Source of the DNA: Sarcomyxa edulis
Lineage: Eukaryota > Basidiomycota > Agaricomycetes > Agaricales > Mycenaceae
NCBI GenBank assembly: GCA_009761415.1
Contig: QUOL01000002.1
Coordinates: 744,001-808,000 of the forward strand
Direction of reading: 5' to 3'
DNA: 64,000 nucleotides
Positions within the stretch are counted from its first letter, which is position 1, and each line of letters opens with the position of its first letter. The position numbers and the translations under genes are program-made. Shown piece by piece: positions 11,829 through 23,671 of the stretch. The notes beneath the pieces are model-generated. The model was not told the origin of the DNA. It searched no databases and saw only the letters and a list, made by a program, of their open reading frames with translations.

Positions 11829-13324
11829 ATGTCCAGCTCATATTTTGCCAGAAATTTGAAGAGTGTTCTTGCTCGCCATTCTCGTTCTTTCGCTGCCATC
11901 TCCTCGTCCAACCCCTCGCCGAACCCTCATACACTCGGTCCTTTTCAGGTCTTCGATCGCCACGCAAAACGTATACAAAAGGATCGCGCTGCAACTCGAG
12001 ATGGTGGAGCGCGTAGTAAGACCGTAGACTATGTACGGGATGAAGTCGCTGATAGATTGATGGAAAGATTACTGGTAAGTACTACTCTCGTCTAAAACGC
12101 GTTCACTAGCAAGAACTTGTGCGTAGGACATTAAACGCAAGTTTGATACTATCCTTGATCTTGGATCTGGTTCGGGTCATTTCTCGAAACTCCTCGAATC
12201 AGATAAGACTAGAAAAGTGGTGATGCTCGAGTCTAGTGGTAATTATACCTCTACGTCCACCTGAGAACAAGCATCTAAGCGTATAATAGGACCTACTCTG
12301 CATCGCGACCCCGACTCTGATTTTGAAGGTGTGTCCCCAAGACGCGAACGACGCGTTGTCGATCCTTACAATTCAAGTAGTTGAGATCGAGAGAATTCAA
12401 GCGGATGAAGAGCGGCTCCTCGATGTTGTCGAACGCAACTCTCAAGAAGCTATCGTGTCCTGCCTAAGCCTGCAATGGGTGAATGATCTACCTGGTTAGA
12501 GTCATACTTCATTACTATCGTCTTTTTGCCTTACTGAAACATCCCAGGCGTACTGTTCCAAATCAAGGAGGCTCTTCTCCCCGACGGCCTTTTCTTAGGA
12601 GCCATGTTCGGAGGGGATACTTTGTTCGAGCTCAGGTGAGTAAACACCGAGCACTTGCCTCGTGATTCTGCTCAGTACGATCAATCAGGACATCATTGCA
12701 ACTAGCAGAAGTCGAACGTGAAGGCGGCATCTCCCCACACATATCACCCATGACCGGTAAAGCATGTCCCTCCTTCTGTGAGGATTACGCGTAGCTCATG
12801 ACGGTACGGTACTCAGACACGCGTGACATCTCGAACCTGCTCGGCCGTGCAGGATTCACGTTACTCACTGTCGACGTGGACGAAGTCAATGTCGCGTATC
12901 CGAGTATGTTTGAACTTCTGGAAGACCTGCGGGACATGGGAGAGAGCAACGCCGTCATTGGCCGGTAAGATATCAAATCCTAATTCATCTGCGTGTGAGT
13001 ATACAACTGACTGTACGTATAGTCGTTCTACTATCCATCGAGACACTCTAGCAGCAGCTTCTGCTATTTATAAAGGTGAAGCATATCATCTCAAACCCTA
13101 TCACGGTGAGACTAAAGGATAAATCGAAGAACTTCATGGTAATGAGGATGGTAGCATTCCAGCTACATTCCAGATTATTTACATGGTGCGCACGCTCCCA
13201 AGTTACGATATACCTCTCCTCACTTCCTCCCTTTCCTTTCTAGATCGGTTGGAAACCTGCTCCAAGCCAACCAAAGCCTCTCGAAAGAGGGAGTGGCAAG
13301 ACAAATTTACGAGACATTCTATAA
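11829..13324 (+). CDS. NDUFAF5: NADH dehydrogenase complex I assembly factor 5 (mitochondrial SAM-dependent methyltransferase/hydroxylase)
   Basis: This factor acts in early assembly of the peripheral arm of complex I in the mitochondrial matrix. In animals it hydroxylates an Arg of NDUFS7. The N-terminus ([21 protein letters not shown]) looks like a mitochondrial presequence, so this ATG is preferred over one at 11709. Conserved family blocks are [31 protein letters not shown], the SAM-binding [55 protein letters not shown] and [19 protein letters not shown]. The C-terminus is [24 protein letters not shown], split over two introns. Splicing through about nine short introns is required. The gene ends with a TAA at 13322. 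Confidence 0.93.
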
Positions 13325-13891
13325 TGAACAATACCATGAGAGCACGACTCTCATTCGCGGCGGATGATTCTGCTTGTGATTCGAACGCCCACAACCTCCG
13401 TTGGATACGACTGATATTTCAAGTTCTCCGATACTCCGGGTTTCCTGTGCTTTTCGACCAGTTTGAGCCCGTAAAGCTCTTGAGGTATAGTTCCGGCCGC
13501 TGTCTAAGAACCGTCGGGTGTTTTTGCACATTACATATGTTGGTAGAGACCCACTCTACTTTCAGAATTCGAAGAAACTTATTATTAGCACCAGCAACAC
13601 TAGCAGTACTTGGACCTCGCCAGACCTCGCCGTGCGTATGATTTCAGAGCACCCGTCGAGATGCTTGATGCTCATTGTATACATTCCTGTGGGATTCAAA
13701 GGCGATATCGATAAGGCCTCTCAAAGACGACCGTCTTGCTTTCCCAAGGACAGGATTTACCTTCGTGACTTGATGAGTCGTGATTTCGTTTATCCATATA
13801 CGGAGAGTGGCATCAGCCTCCCATGCATCGAACGAATTGGTTCCGCCGCCAATGATGTTTGACCTGATGGCAATCACACAGAGACACATTG
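13325..13891. other. Convergent intergenic region, no gene recognised
   Basis: This lies between the stops of NDUFAF5 and TRM10. A 114-codon open frame (13518-13862, +) crosses it but has no recognisable family motif and no clear upstream signal. I treat the region as 3' untranslated and spacer DNA. Confidence 0.4.
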
Positions 13892-15237
13892 TTATTGTTC
13901 ATGTGGTATATCTACCTTTGCATCCGACGCCAAACTCCCAATATCCTGAGGAGAGGATTCTGGATTTCCATCCTTCTTATCCGGGATGGAAGTAAACTCC
14001 TCGTTGAAAGCTTCAGCCCCCTCTCCTACCACGATGACATCAGCTGGAACGGGTATATCAACATTACCATTATCGGTACGACCAACCTCTGCGCCCGTCT
14101 CTGAACCTGTTTTATCTTTCCCTCCTTGTTGGAATTTTCGTTTCGGGATGACAGCGTACAAGGCCTCTTCCCAGCTCTTCGTCTCAACCCACCGAAGTAA
14201 TATCTCAAACACTTGATTCACGGTGAGCACCTTGCGTGTAGGGAGATTGGCAAGATATCGACCAATGGGAAGCCGTGCAGTTCGGATCCCTGAGGCTTTG
14301 GCTTTGTTCAAACAAAGATTCTAGATAAGTCAGGTGCAAGGATCAGTGAGCGGAGGAGAATGTGGGTCGGGAGTTGATAAGTCGTAACACTCGCTTACTT
14401 TGTATCGATTATGATCACATATCCCACCGATAATATATGTCTCGGATGCCTTGAGCTCCGTAAGCTCGTCTTCAGCATCAGCTGTGAGATATACGACTGT
14501 TTGTCGAATATCATCGATGTCTGGTGCTGCTCCGTCGACCCCTTCCTCTGGAGCCGTTCCGTTACCATTCTGATCTTCTCTGCTTCCGCTAGGAATATCT
14601 TCTACGACGGAGGAAAGTCATAAGATCCTTGGTATTACGCGAGTTATGGTCCATTACCTTTCTGACTTTGACTTTGACTTGACCAGAGTCTCTCGTACCC
14701 TTCCGACCACCATTCAGTATGAGTCCAGCGTTTATACGCGGCATCGCTCATACGTTCCAATCGAGTAAATGTACGCCCGTTGAGGGAAGAAAACACGATG
14801 GAAAAGGGGAAGGATTCCTGACGGTTCGCACTGTACGTATACGCTAGCTGGGAGCATAGCGATACTATTTCCTGATATCAAATGCACAATGCATTGAGTA
14901 TACAGTATAGCCAGAGGTACGAACTCACTTTATCATGCATCATATCATCAAACCCTAGATCGACAACTACCTTTCCTCCGAACCTGGGACCTACCCGTGC
15001 CTTTTTCTTTTTCCGTTTCGACTCCTCCTCCTCGTCTTCATCGAGTTCACCGGCCGCACGTTTCTCCGCCTTTTGTTTCTTTTTCTCCTTCTTTGCTTCT
15101 CTTTCCTTCGCACGACGCTCTAACTTCGTGGCAGCGTATCGTTCGAGTCTCGCGGCTTTTTTCAGGGAACTTTTCGACGGAGTTGTTGGAGGGGGCGATC
15201 CCTCTGGTTTGGTGGTAGACTCTATCGACGATTCCAT
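13892..15237 (-). CDS. TRM10: tRNA (guanine-9-N1)-methyltransferase TRM10
   Basis: TRM10 methylates N1 of G9 in tRNAs using SAM (SPOUT class). The N-terminal 70 residues are very basic with an acidic patch, as is usual for this family. The catalytic domain begins with VVDLGFDDMMHDK and continues EIVSLCSQLAYTYSANRQ. Later come DIRQTVVYLTADAEDELTEL, YIIGGICDHNRYK and the SAM-binding knot region (NLCLNKAKASGIRTARLPIG, LTVNQVFEILLRWVETKSWEEAL). Introns join exons near 14310-14400, 14590-14660 and 14880-14930. A 45-residue acidic, Gly-rich tail follows the domain. It is divergent from the thioesterase gene, with 131 bp between start codons. Confidence 0.95.
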
Positions 15238-15368
15238 GGTGTGCCTCTAGCGCCGAAACGGGAAACAAAGAACACTCAGAAGAGAATCGAGGACGGAAAG
15301 AAGCGAAGGATAGGTGTTTTCGGGAATTGCCGATGTACATGCAATCGATTATTTGGAGAGACGGTTAG
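15238..15368. promoter_or_regulatory. Short divergent promoter TRM10 / acyl-protein thioesterase
   Basis: Only 131 bp separate the two start codons. If the thioesterase starts at the inner ATG (15477) the space is 239 bp. No specific element was identified. Confidence 0.4.
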
Positions 15369-16581
15369 ATGGCCGTTAAACTCGCTCAAACTGTCATCGT
15401 CGCGACTATCCTCTATCTTTTCTTCGTTCCTTCACGAACACCCATCGACCCTCAGACATCCTCGGATTCGATAGCAATGGCTACAACTCCCTTGAAGTTC
15501 CTCACCGTTCCTGCTCTCACCAAGCACACCTCCACCGTTATATTTGTCCATGTGAGCACACACGCACTTCTTTCTATTCACCCCCGTATCTTACTACTCC
15601 CTAGGGTCTGGGAGATACTGGACATGGATGGAAGCCAGTCGCAGATATGTTTAAAGTCGACCCTGCTCTCAGCCATGTAAAATGGATCCTCCCCCACTCG
15701 TGAGTATCTGCAATAAATCAAGCAGTGCACTTCTAATCATGCCCGATTATGATTGCTGACGCATTATCTCTCGCTCTCAATATTTCCTCGGTGAATCTCT
15801 TTTCTCTTGATATTTGGGGATGCCATTCACTACCAGCCCAATCCGACCCGTCAAAGCTAATATGGGCATCGAGATGCCTTCGTGGTGCGTCCGATTGCTT
15901 ATCTCTGTCTAGAGATATGTTTATTTTACTCCGTATCACCCAGGTTCGACATCTATTCATTCGGATTTGACACCGAGGAAGACGAAAGGGGCATGTTGGA
16001 GACGGCCAGAGACCTAAACCAACTAATCACGGCCGAAGTCGATTCTGGAATCGATGCTAGCCGCATCTTGCTCGGCGGATTCAGCCAGGGCGCAACAATG
16101 TCCTTGTTGACCGGCATGACGTGCGAAAGGAAGCTGGCCGGCCTCGTCGTTTTAAGCGGATGGTTGCCCTTGCATGATAAATTCAAAGCGGTGAGCAATA
16201 AACAGACTCGACTATCGATACATCAGAGCTGCCCACCAATCGTGGTGGTCGGAGCACTCTGATGTGTCGACAATTCTTGTACAGTCCATCGAATTACTTA
16301 CTGACGTACTTTGCGTTTTGTGATTTGTTCAGATGGCCTCTGCACACGCTACGTCGATCCCTATCTTCTGGGGTACAGGCACGCTTGACCCCCTTGTCAA
16401 ATTTCAATACGCCAAAGATTCTGCCGATTTCCTCGTAAACGTACTCGGCGTCCCCCGTACTCCACCTTCAGGCGAATGCACAGGCCTGTCATTCAACGCT
16501 TACGAGGGACTAGGTCATTCCACGTGTCAGCAGGAGCTGGACGATTTGAAGGCTTTCATAACAAAGGCGATTCCCCAATGA
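15369..16581 (+). CDS. APT1: Acyl-protein thioesterase / lysophospholipase, APT1 family, with N-terminal hydrophobic extension
   Basis: This is an alpha/beta hydrolase that removes palmitate from proteins such as Ras and G-alpha subunits. Family blocks are HGLGDTGHGWKPVADMF, WFDIYSF (split by an intron), GILLGGFSQGATMSLLT-like sequence with the nucleophile Ser in GFSQG, LSGWLPLHDKF, and the Asp site in WGTGTLDPLV. The His site is in YEGLGHSTCQQELDDLKAFI. Five exons are joined by four introns, and the stop is at 16579. The first ATG gives a hydrophobic stretch (LAQTVIVATILYLFFV) not present in typical APT1. The ATG at 15477 (MATTPLKFLTVP) gives the usual soluble length. Either or both may be used. 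Confidence 0.93.
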
Positions 16582-17448
16582 ATTGGGCATTAACTTTCAT
16601 ATGCCTTTTTCTTTTATATATTTGTGTGCGTTGTTCCTTCCTTCTCCTCCTTCCCCGCCCCCGCTGTGCAACAGAGATTCTGACCAACAAAACATCCCCA
16701 TTTCTTATCGGATTGTATCTGTGTAACCGTCTTTTTTTATATCGCAAACCCAACATACACACTTTTGTTACCGTTATTCGCATACCACACATGTATTCCG
16801 TCTATTAGATCGTCGTTGTCATTGTTATACACAGAAATCGATGCGTGGAATCGCACCGGGACACAGAGCGAGCCTATCCGTGGATTTCGCTTACATTCAA
16901 TGCACGTGAAAGATGACTGGTATAGTTCTCTCCAAATCACTGACGGACATGGATGCGACGGGGATCCCGATTTGGCCGTGTACTTTCTACTACAACAATT
17001 TGCCGGGGCAGATCGATAGACTGATGGACAGGCGTGAGGACGACAGATGATTGACTTAGTCCAAGCTTCGTACACGGTTCTAAAACGGACATGGAGGCGT
17101 CTAGATCGACTACTAAAGAGATACCCGAAGATACCTGAGGTCAACATTGGTCTTGGTGTTAAAGCGACCCACGAGAATTTGCCAAGAGCACGCGCATTGG
17201 ACAAGGTGCTGTCAAGCCAAGCGTAAAGCTTCCAGCAGCTCAATCAACGCTTGATTGATCACTACCTTCCAAATCGAGTAACAGTCTATAAATAGATTGA
17301 GCTTCGAACTTTGTGGCGTTATCAAATTGTCGAGCAGAAAACACGTTGTGTGAAACAGATAGTAGAATGTTACCACGCTGATTTAGAAAGAAGTAGAACG
17401 GTGCATCTATTTGGAAGAACCATTGAAGAAAACGGATAAAACTCGAAT
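16582..17448. other. 867-bp convergent intergenic region with one unassigned 55-codon frame
   Basis: This lies between the stops of the thioesterase and PET112. A short + strand frame near 17047-17226 (MIDLVQASYTVLKRTWRRLD...) reads like protein, but I could not connect it to credible flanking exons. A 168-codon frame on the - strand (16737-17243) is Cys/Ser-rich and has no recognisable motif. No gene is called. Confidence 0.3.
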
Positions 17449-19725
17449 TTACGGTTCACCCCCTCCATCCTCAAGAATCAATTTCTTCACCGTCTCCTTC
17501 ACAGCCATAGCATCGGCCCTCCCTCGGCTCTCCTTCATGACCCTGCCTACGATTTTATTCAGGACGTTATCGTTCCCATCTCGTACGGCAGCTGCTTCTT
17601 GCGGGAGTGCTTTGATAGCTTCCTTGCAAAGATCTAGCATTTCATCCGGCTCCGACGCCGGCGATATCGATGTTGATGATGATGACGATGCCGACGAGAT
17701 CGATATTAGCTGAAGGTCTTCAGCTATCTGCGACGGCACAAGATCTGATGATTGGGCTTCCAGCAGATGTCGAAGAAGAATTTTACCCGAGGTCCCTTTT
17801 GGGAAGTTTTTTTTCAGCAGCTACGAAAAAAATCCCAATGGGTTGGAGGAGTGATAAGCTTACCGGTCATGACGCGATTATCGACAAGATCAATTATTTC
17901 TCCCATCTGTGCAATCGACAGAGGATTATCCCGGAAAGACTCTTTCCGCACCGAGAGCTGGCCCAGAAGTTGTTGGGTGATCCTGATCACATTCAAGTTC
18001 AATGCGAAGACAAAGAGACGGACAATGATAATAAGACCCGTACCAATTAACCACGACCTTCGGATTCCTCTCTATCCCTTCACCTCGGTCTTTACCCGAA
18101 CAAAGTTGCTCAAAATACCAAACGATTCCAGATTCGACACTTCCATCCTCGCCGTCAAATTTAATCTCTCTTCCGCTGTCTACGGACATCAGAGCGTCGA
18201 TGTTTTGGGGCGATAAACCGTATTGGGTCTTCAGTCTTGCCCGAGTGATGGGTGGAAGTTCTGGTAAGACGTCTCGGATGCTATTGATATGTTCCTGTGC
18301 CACTTTCATGTAAGCGAGTGTGATAGGATTGCGTGGTGGAAGTATTGAAGCACCTCAGTCAATACAAGTGGCGGTAGATTTGGGTCTGGCATGTAACGAT
18401 AGTCAGGTGCGTCTTCCTTGCTGCGTAGTTTATACGTCTCGGCTCGCTCTTCGTCAAACCCTCTTGTCTCTTGAGTGACAGGAATTGGGGGGACGGATTG
18501 GAGGAGGGCAGTTTGTCGATGGACTTCGGAGACTGTGGGAGTGTTTTTTCTTATCGTAAATGGCCATTATCATGTTCGGAGGGACTGTTCGGACTCACTG
18601 ATGGCCATCATGATAAATTTCATACTGTTCAAGTTCTTGACTTCACATCGGGTGCCCGGAGGTTCACCTGGTCTATTCACTGAAACGTTCACGTCACAAC
18701 GGAGGGATCCCTGAATGATGGGCAGGAGTGAATTCCGTTTAGTCCTGAGATTTTTTACATCCTGTAAGGCAACAATATGACCTACTTGTTCCATGTTGCC
18801 GTCACTGGAGCCCACCGATCGTAGAACTGACTGCAGGGTTCGTACATATGACGCGGCATCCTCTGGCGATCTAGACGTCTGTAGTGTAAATATGTGAACC
18901 AGGAATTGAATGACAGGCCCTACCGCATGTCTGGTTCAGACACTATTTCCATCAATCCCGTTCCAGCTCTGTTGAGATCGAGATTGGATATAAGACGGCG
19001 AGGATTGAATGTCGATTTTGCTGTGTCCTGATTGAGGATATATCGATGTGGTGGAGATGAAAAAGGGACTGAGGGCACGGACCTGTTCGAGTTGTATCTG
19101 ATGGATTCGGACGGGAATATCGTTATGTATCTTCAAGACCCCTCCTCTGGCAATTGGTGCTAAAGAATCTTATAGACAATAGGCGCGACACGGCTTCTCT
19201 GAATGCGCACCGTAACTCTGTGTGATCTGGTACCCAGCAGGAAGGTCGGCATAGAAGTAGTGTTTCCTATCAAACGACGACCGTAACTGGACCTCAGATT
19301 CGAGGGCTAAAGCTGTCCGGATAGCCAAGTCCACGCATTTCGGGTTCAGTTTCTAGTTTAGAGTGTATTGGTCGGTCTACACTTGATGGTCGTACGAAGC
19401 AACTTACGGGTAAAGTTCCAGGAAAGGCGGCGTCAAAGGGTGAAACGTGGGTGTTGGGTGGAGTCCCAGAGACATCCGAGGATGTGAGAGAGCCTAGAAA
19501 GCATAGAACGCGTCAATGAAGGATTGATGCGAGTGGCAAAGGATGAGTATAACCAGAAAACAATTTTCTTCTGGATTTGATCTGAGCATGAACTTCAATG
19601 CCAACGATGACCTCCCATCCTGGCCATCTTTTGTCTTCTTTATATGTGCGTATCGAGTGAAGAAGACGACGTCCAAGGGTATAATTTTTGTTGAATTCCA
19701 AGCTGGCCAGACGGTGTACCAGCAT
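17449..19725 (-). CDS. PET112: Glutamyl-tRNA(Gln) amidotransferase subunit B, mitochondrial (PET112/GatB)
   Basis: This is a subunit of the mitochondrial GatCAB/GatFAB amidotransferase, which converts Glu-tRNA(Gln) to Gln-tRNA(Gln). Family blocks are [76 protein letters not shown]-like sequence, [19 protein letters not shown] and [12 protein letters not shown] followed by [11 protein letters not shown]. The C-terminal YqeY-like part reads [16 protein letters not shown] with [14 protein letters not shown], then [15 protein letters not shown]. The ATG at 19725 gives a presequence-like start ([11 protein letters not shown]). The reading frame at 17810-17870 is only restored by an acceptor inside the A-rich run (CCCAAAAG). 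About ten short introns are present. Confidence 0.93.
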
Positions 19726-19843
19726 GAGAAGAACAGCCGTGTGACGTACTGGGCGCAATTTCACTCACTCCGGTCATCCACCCACACAATTATCGCAAGC
19801 TACTACTAGCAGACTCTGGGACGTCTGCTCGTCGTTCGACACG
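19726..19843. promoter_or_regulatory. 118-bp divergent promoter PET112 / TRP-like membrane protein
   Basis: The start codons of PET112 (-) and the TRP-like gene (+) are only 118 bp apart, so both genes must share this control region. No specific binding site was recognised. Confidence 0.45.
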
Positions 19844-22800
19844 ATGAGGAGATCCTTTTTCATCTCACAATTCATCGCCATCTTCTTTCTACTCAACTAC
19901 CACCTCGTTGTCGCCCAGCCGTCCACTCTACAGTTTACGGACTGCTTCAGCGGAACAAATAGTTCGGTCAAGCTCAACATCTCCACCGTCTATGGCCAAG
20001 TTATCACAGACGATAGACTAGGAACTCATCTTAACCTTACAGTCTTTGGAAATAGTAGTCAGAACATCGTTGGAGCTGCCTCGTCTACTCTTCCTCTTTG
20101 TGAGTTATCGATTATTTTATTCTCGCGTGTCGTGTGCTCAATCTTCACCTCGCGATAGCCACTCTTTTCACGACAACTACAGTATTGACACTCAATGTCT
20201 ATACGACTAGCACGTACTTGTGCAATTCTCTTCGCCCACCGTCACCGTTGGACACCCTGAACAGTACAGTGCCGACATATTGCCCACTAGAGGCCGGCCC
20301 ATTTGCTCTATCAGCGGCTATACCATGGGGCAACCATCGCGCTTTGACAACACTCAATACTCGCCTTCGAGCAGTAGACCCCTACAACACCGAACTATTT
20401 TGTTTACAGGTTTCCACGACGCCTCTAAGTCCCCGTCCGCGTTCTCCATACGGCAATGCCATTATTATATTCTGGTGCACCGTCGCCCTCGTCATCGCCT
20501 ACTGGCTTATAGTTGGTATTGCCAGGATTGCTTCGGCTTGGGATAGAGGTATCACCAGGCCTAGTCGGGGACTCTGGTCCAGGGTGGAAAGTGCGGGTTT
20601 TATTCTTGCTAGCGCGATCAGTGGAGAACGGCTCGGTACATCCCCAGCACTGATGCGGTTTGGTCAGTACTCTCGTTCAAATGGAGGATTCCTTGATTGT
20701 TGACTCTCTCACAGGGACACCATCAATGCGAGACATCATGTTCCACACGCAGTGGTGTGCGGCCCTAGCCATGGTGGCCGTCGAATGGCCGCAGTTTGTC
20801 TGTAGGTCCCCGTTTTCATAACGGAGAAAGATCCTGTGTGTAACCAATTATCCGTCTAGATCCCTTGTTGACCCAGACCGCCTGGTCGACGTTATCGTAC
20901 AGTACGTCCTTCATTTTTGTTCTCAATTTATATCGTAACCTTCCTATCAGACATCACGGTAACGGAGAATGCCCGAAATCACCACTGGAATCCTCTCTCG
21001 GTCGATCCTTTCAACCCGCCGTCAGGCTTCTCGGATCAACTCTCCGATACGGCTTCGCCTATATTCATTAATTCCTCTGCACCCAACGTCCTCTTCACGC
21101 TTCCCGATAATACAACGTCAGGCATCGAATCATTTGCTTATGCTCTCGGGGTCCGTCCCAAGGATTTATTTGGCAACTGTCTCATCATATTCCTCGCTAT
21201 TATCGCGGCTACAATTGCGCTGAGCTTCCTCGTCTGGCTTATCGACTGGATTCCGACGTTCATCGGGAGACTTGCTAGTGGCACCCCAAACCAGATCTCA
21301 TCTTCGAAACTAGGAACGCGCAGTCCTCGATTTTCCTCAGCTAGCAAAGATATTCTCGACGGAGTCGGGACGACGAACACGACCGCAGAGGAAAGTAAAT
21401 CTCTAAATGGCAACAACATGTGCCGTCCTCCATCTCGATTCACCCTTCCATTGGTCAGTGGAAATACCACCACAACTCGAAGCTGGTGGCGCATGCGTCC
21501 AAACATCAGTTCTTTCCATGGGAGCGTCCTACACGGCAACCTTGTCCGTATCCTCGTCTTGTTCCATCTCCCGGTGACCATCTTTTCTTGCTATCAAATG
21601 ACCATGTCTCGATCGGACGCCAGTCTTTCGTCCATAGTCCTTGCTGCACTTTCTTTTGCCGTATTTTCGGTTATCCTCCCTGTTCTGTTGGTCCTCCGAG
21701 TCACTATGACTACAACTAACAAACTGTACGACGAGACCCGCACCCTCTTATCCCTCGGTCCATTGTACAACCATTATAGACACGGATCGCAGATGTTCGC
21801 TAGTCTGCTTTTTGCTACGAACTTGGCATTTGGCATCACCATTGGGTGTGGACAGAAGAGTGGGACTGCACAGGCTATTATCATCTTGGTGGTGGAGGTC
21901 GTATCTGCTCTGGTCACTAGTGTATGGCTCCCATGGGGTCAGGGAGCTAGCATGGGGTTGATCAGTTTCTTGTTTTGTGTGGCGCGAATCGTAATCGCTG
22001 TACTTCTGGTCATTCTTACGCCAACGGTAATTTTTGACTTATTTTTCGCCGTCTGTTTTTGCTATACTCACACCTTCCTTTTTCTCATGCTCAGATCTCG
22101 GTAGGGGCTGGTCCAGCTGGCTGGGTGGCGTATGGGATTCTCGTTATCTTGGCTTTGGTCTACTTGGCCTTAGTGCTCATGCTAATCGTCAAGCTGATCG
22201 AAGCAGCCGTCCGAATATTTGGCTGTATCGGTTTCGACCGCAGTAGCCACGTCGTCGATAGCGGTCTTCTAGGCGCATGCGGATTATTGGGATGCTGCGG
22301 ACCGCGCAAACGTCGTCGACATCGTTCTCGCTCCCGACGTAATCGTGACCACACTCAATATCATCCGACGACGGGACAGCCTGTACGGGATGTTGCTTCT
22401 GAAATGTCTTCGTATTCTCCTCCGAATGTGCTAGGTGATAGTTCGAGGAAAGGGTCTACACATTCCGGTCCGCCTCCGTCGGTCCTGAAGCCGGAGCATG
22501 CGTTGAGGCCGTATAGAGAGGACAGTGATGACGAAAATGGATTTATTATGGGCGCATGGCAGCCATTCCCTCGACCAGGTTATACAGCTGTCAATAACAT
22601 GCCTACGTCCCCGTTGCAACAGCCGCCTCGACCTGCGAATACGAATGCGAATGCGACTCCACCTGGTGCATCCACGTCTGGTTTCTCGAGGGTAGGTGGT
22701 GGTCGAGCCCATTTCGAGACTCCGTATGCTATCACTTCCGGATCTACACAAACGTTCCCGTCCATTGGGCATCAAAGCGCAGTCCAGGCAATGTTTGATG

Positions 22801-23375
22801 ATGATGACTCCCCGCCTCCGTCTTTATCGAGCGTGGCACAGCATCAAGATGGAGGACTGCCTCCTGGTGCTATGCAACCTTCTCACGTCCGTACAAAGTC
22901 ACAGACAGCAATCATCGAGGACGCTTCGACGTTCGTCATGAATGATATCGGGGCATCTTCAAGAAGTGCAGCTGCTGTCGACTCTCGGAATAGACAATCT
23001 CAAGGCCTCAGTAACAGTCAAGATGCTGCTGGATTGTTACAGCCTCCCACTATGCTGGGTGGTCTCAATGATGATGACTCGTCAGATCAGTCGCAGCCTA
23101 AAAAGAAGCCGTGGTATTACCTACGGAAGCACAGACCACAAAGTAGTGACGGTCCTCCGGCTCCTCCTGCAGACGAGGAGGCTCCCCCAGCACCCACTCC
23201 ACCGGGACGATCGTTTGTGGTTGTTCGAAAACCACAAGGATCTCCCGCTAGGTCACAAAACCTCTCTAGTGGAACACCTTCACCAGGAGTAGACCTAGCG
23301 GCCACTCCCACTGGCACTCCTAGTCGCGGAACCTTCGCGGTCTCCAGACCTTCCAATTCACGGGCAGCATCATAG
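19844..23375 (+). CDS. TRP-like / flavin-carrier (FLC/Pkd2) family multi-pass membrane protein
   Basis: Fungal FLC/Pkd2 proteins sit in ER, Golgi or plasma membrane and affect FAD transport, calcium signalling and wall integrity. An N-terminal signal peptide (FFISQFIAIFFLLNYHLVVAQ) precedes a luminal ML-like domain with Cys and several N-glycosylation sequons (NSS, NIS, NLT). A large transmembrane block follows with hydrophobic helices such as NAIIIFWCTVALVIAYWLIV, CLIIFLAIIAATIALSFLVW, VLAALSFAVFSVILPVLLVL and GILVILALVYLALVLMLIV. The segment WCAALAMVAVEWPQFVYPLL is typical of the family. A cytosolic tail of about 370 residues starts with a basic Cys patch (CCGPRKRRRHRSRSRR). It is rich in Ser and Pro, contains acidic DDDD clusters, and suggests phospho-regulation. 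About seven short introns interrupt the first 2.2 kb. Confidence 0.88.
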
Positions 23376-23671
23376 TATTAGTGGACTACCCACAATTCTT
23401 TCTTCACGATATACCTTCGCGGTCTCTCCCACTTGGTTGAAAACTAACGATACATATTAATTTGCATGGGACTTTTACATACTGGATACGGACAAATCTT
23501 GTTTTCTCCGTCTCCTCTTCACGCCGCACCGACTATGTACATTAGTAGTTTAAGATATTTGACGATCCCCATGCATGCTCTCCACGGACTGTCCTTTTTA
23601 CACAACATTACCATTACTTTACTTACAGCACCTGTATCCATGCGTACATTGTCCAATACTTCCTTTCTTGA

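Noticed and set aside
16737..17243. 168-codon - strand frame between the thioesterase and PET112
   Set aside because: There is no family motif, the composition is biased to Cys/Ser/Arg, and it lies in the 3' flank of two convergent genes.
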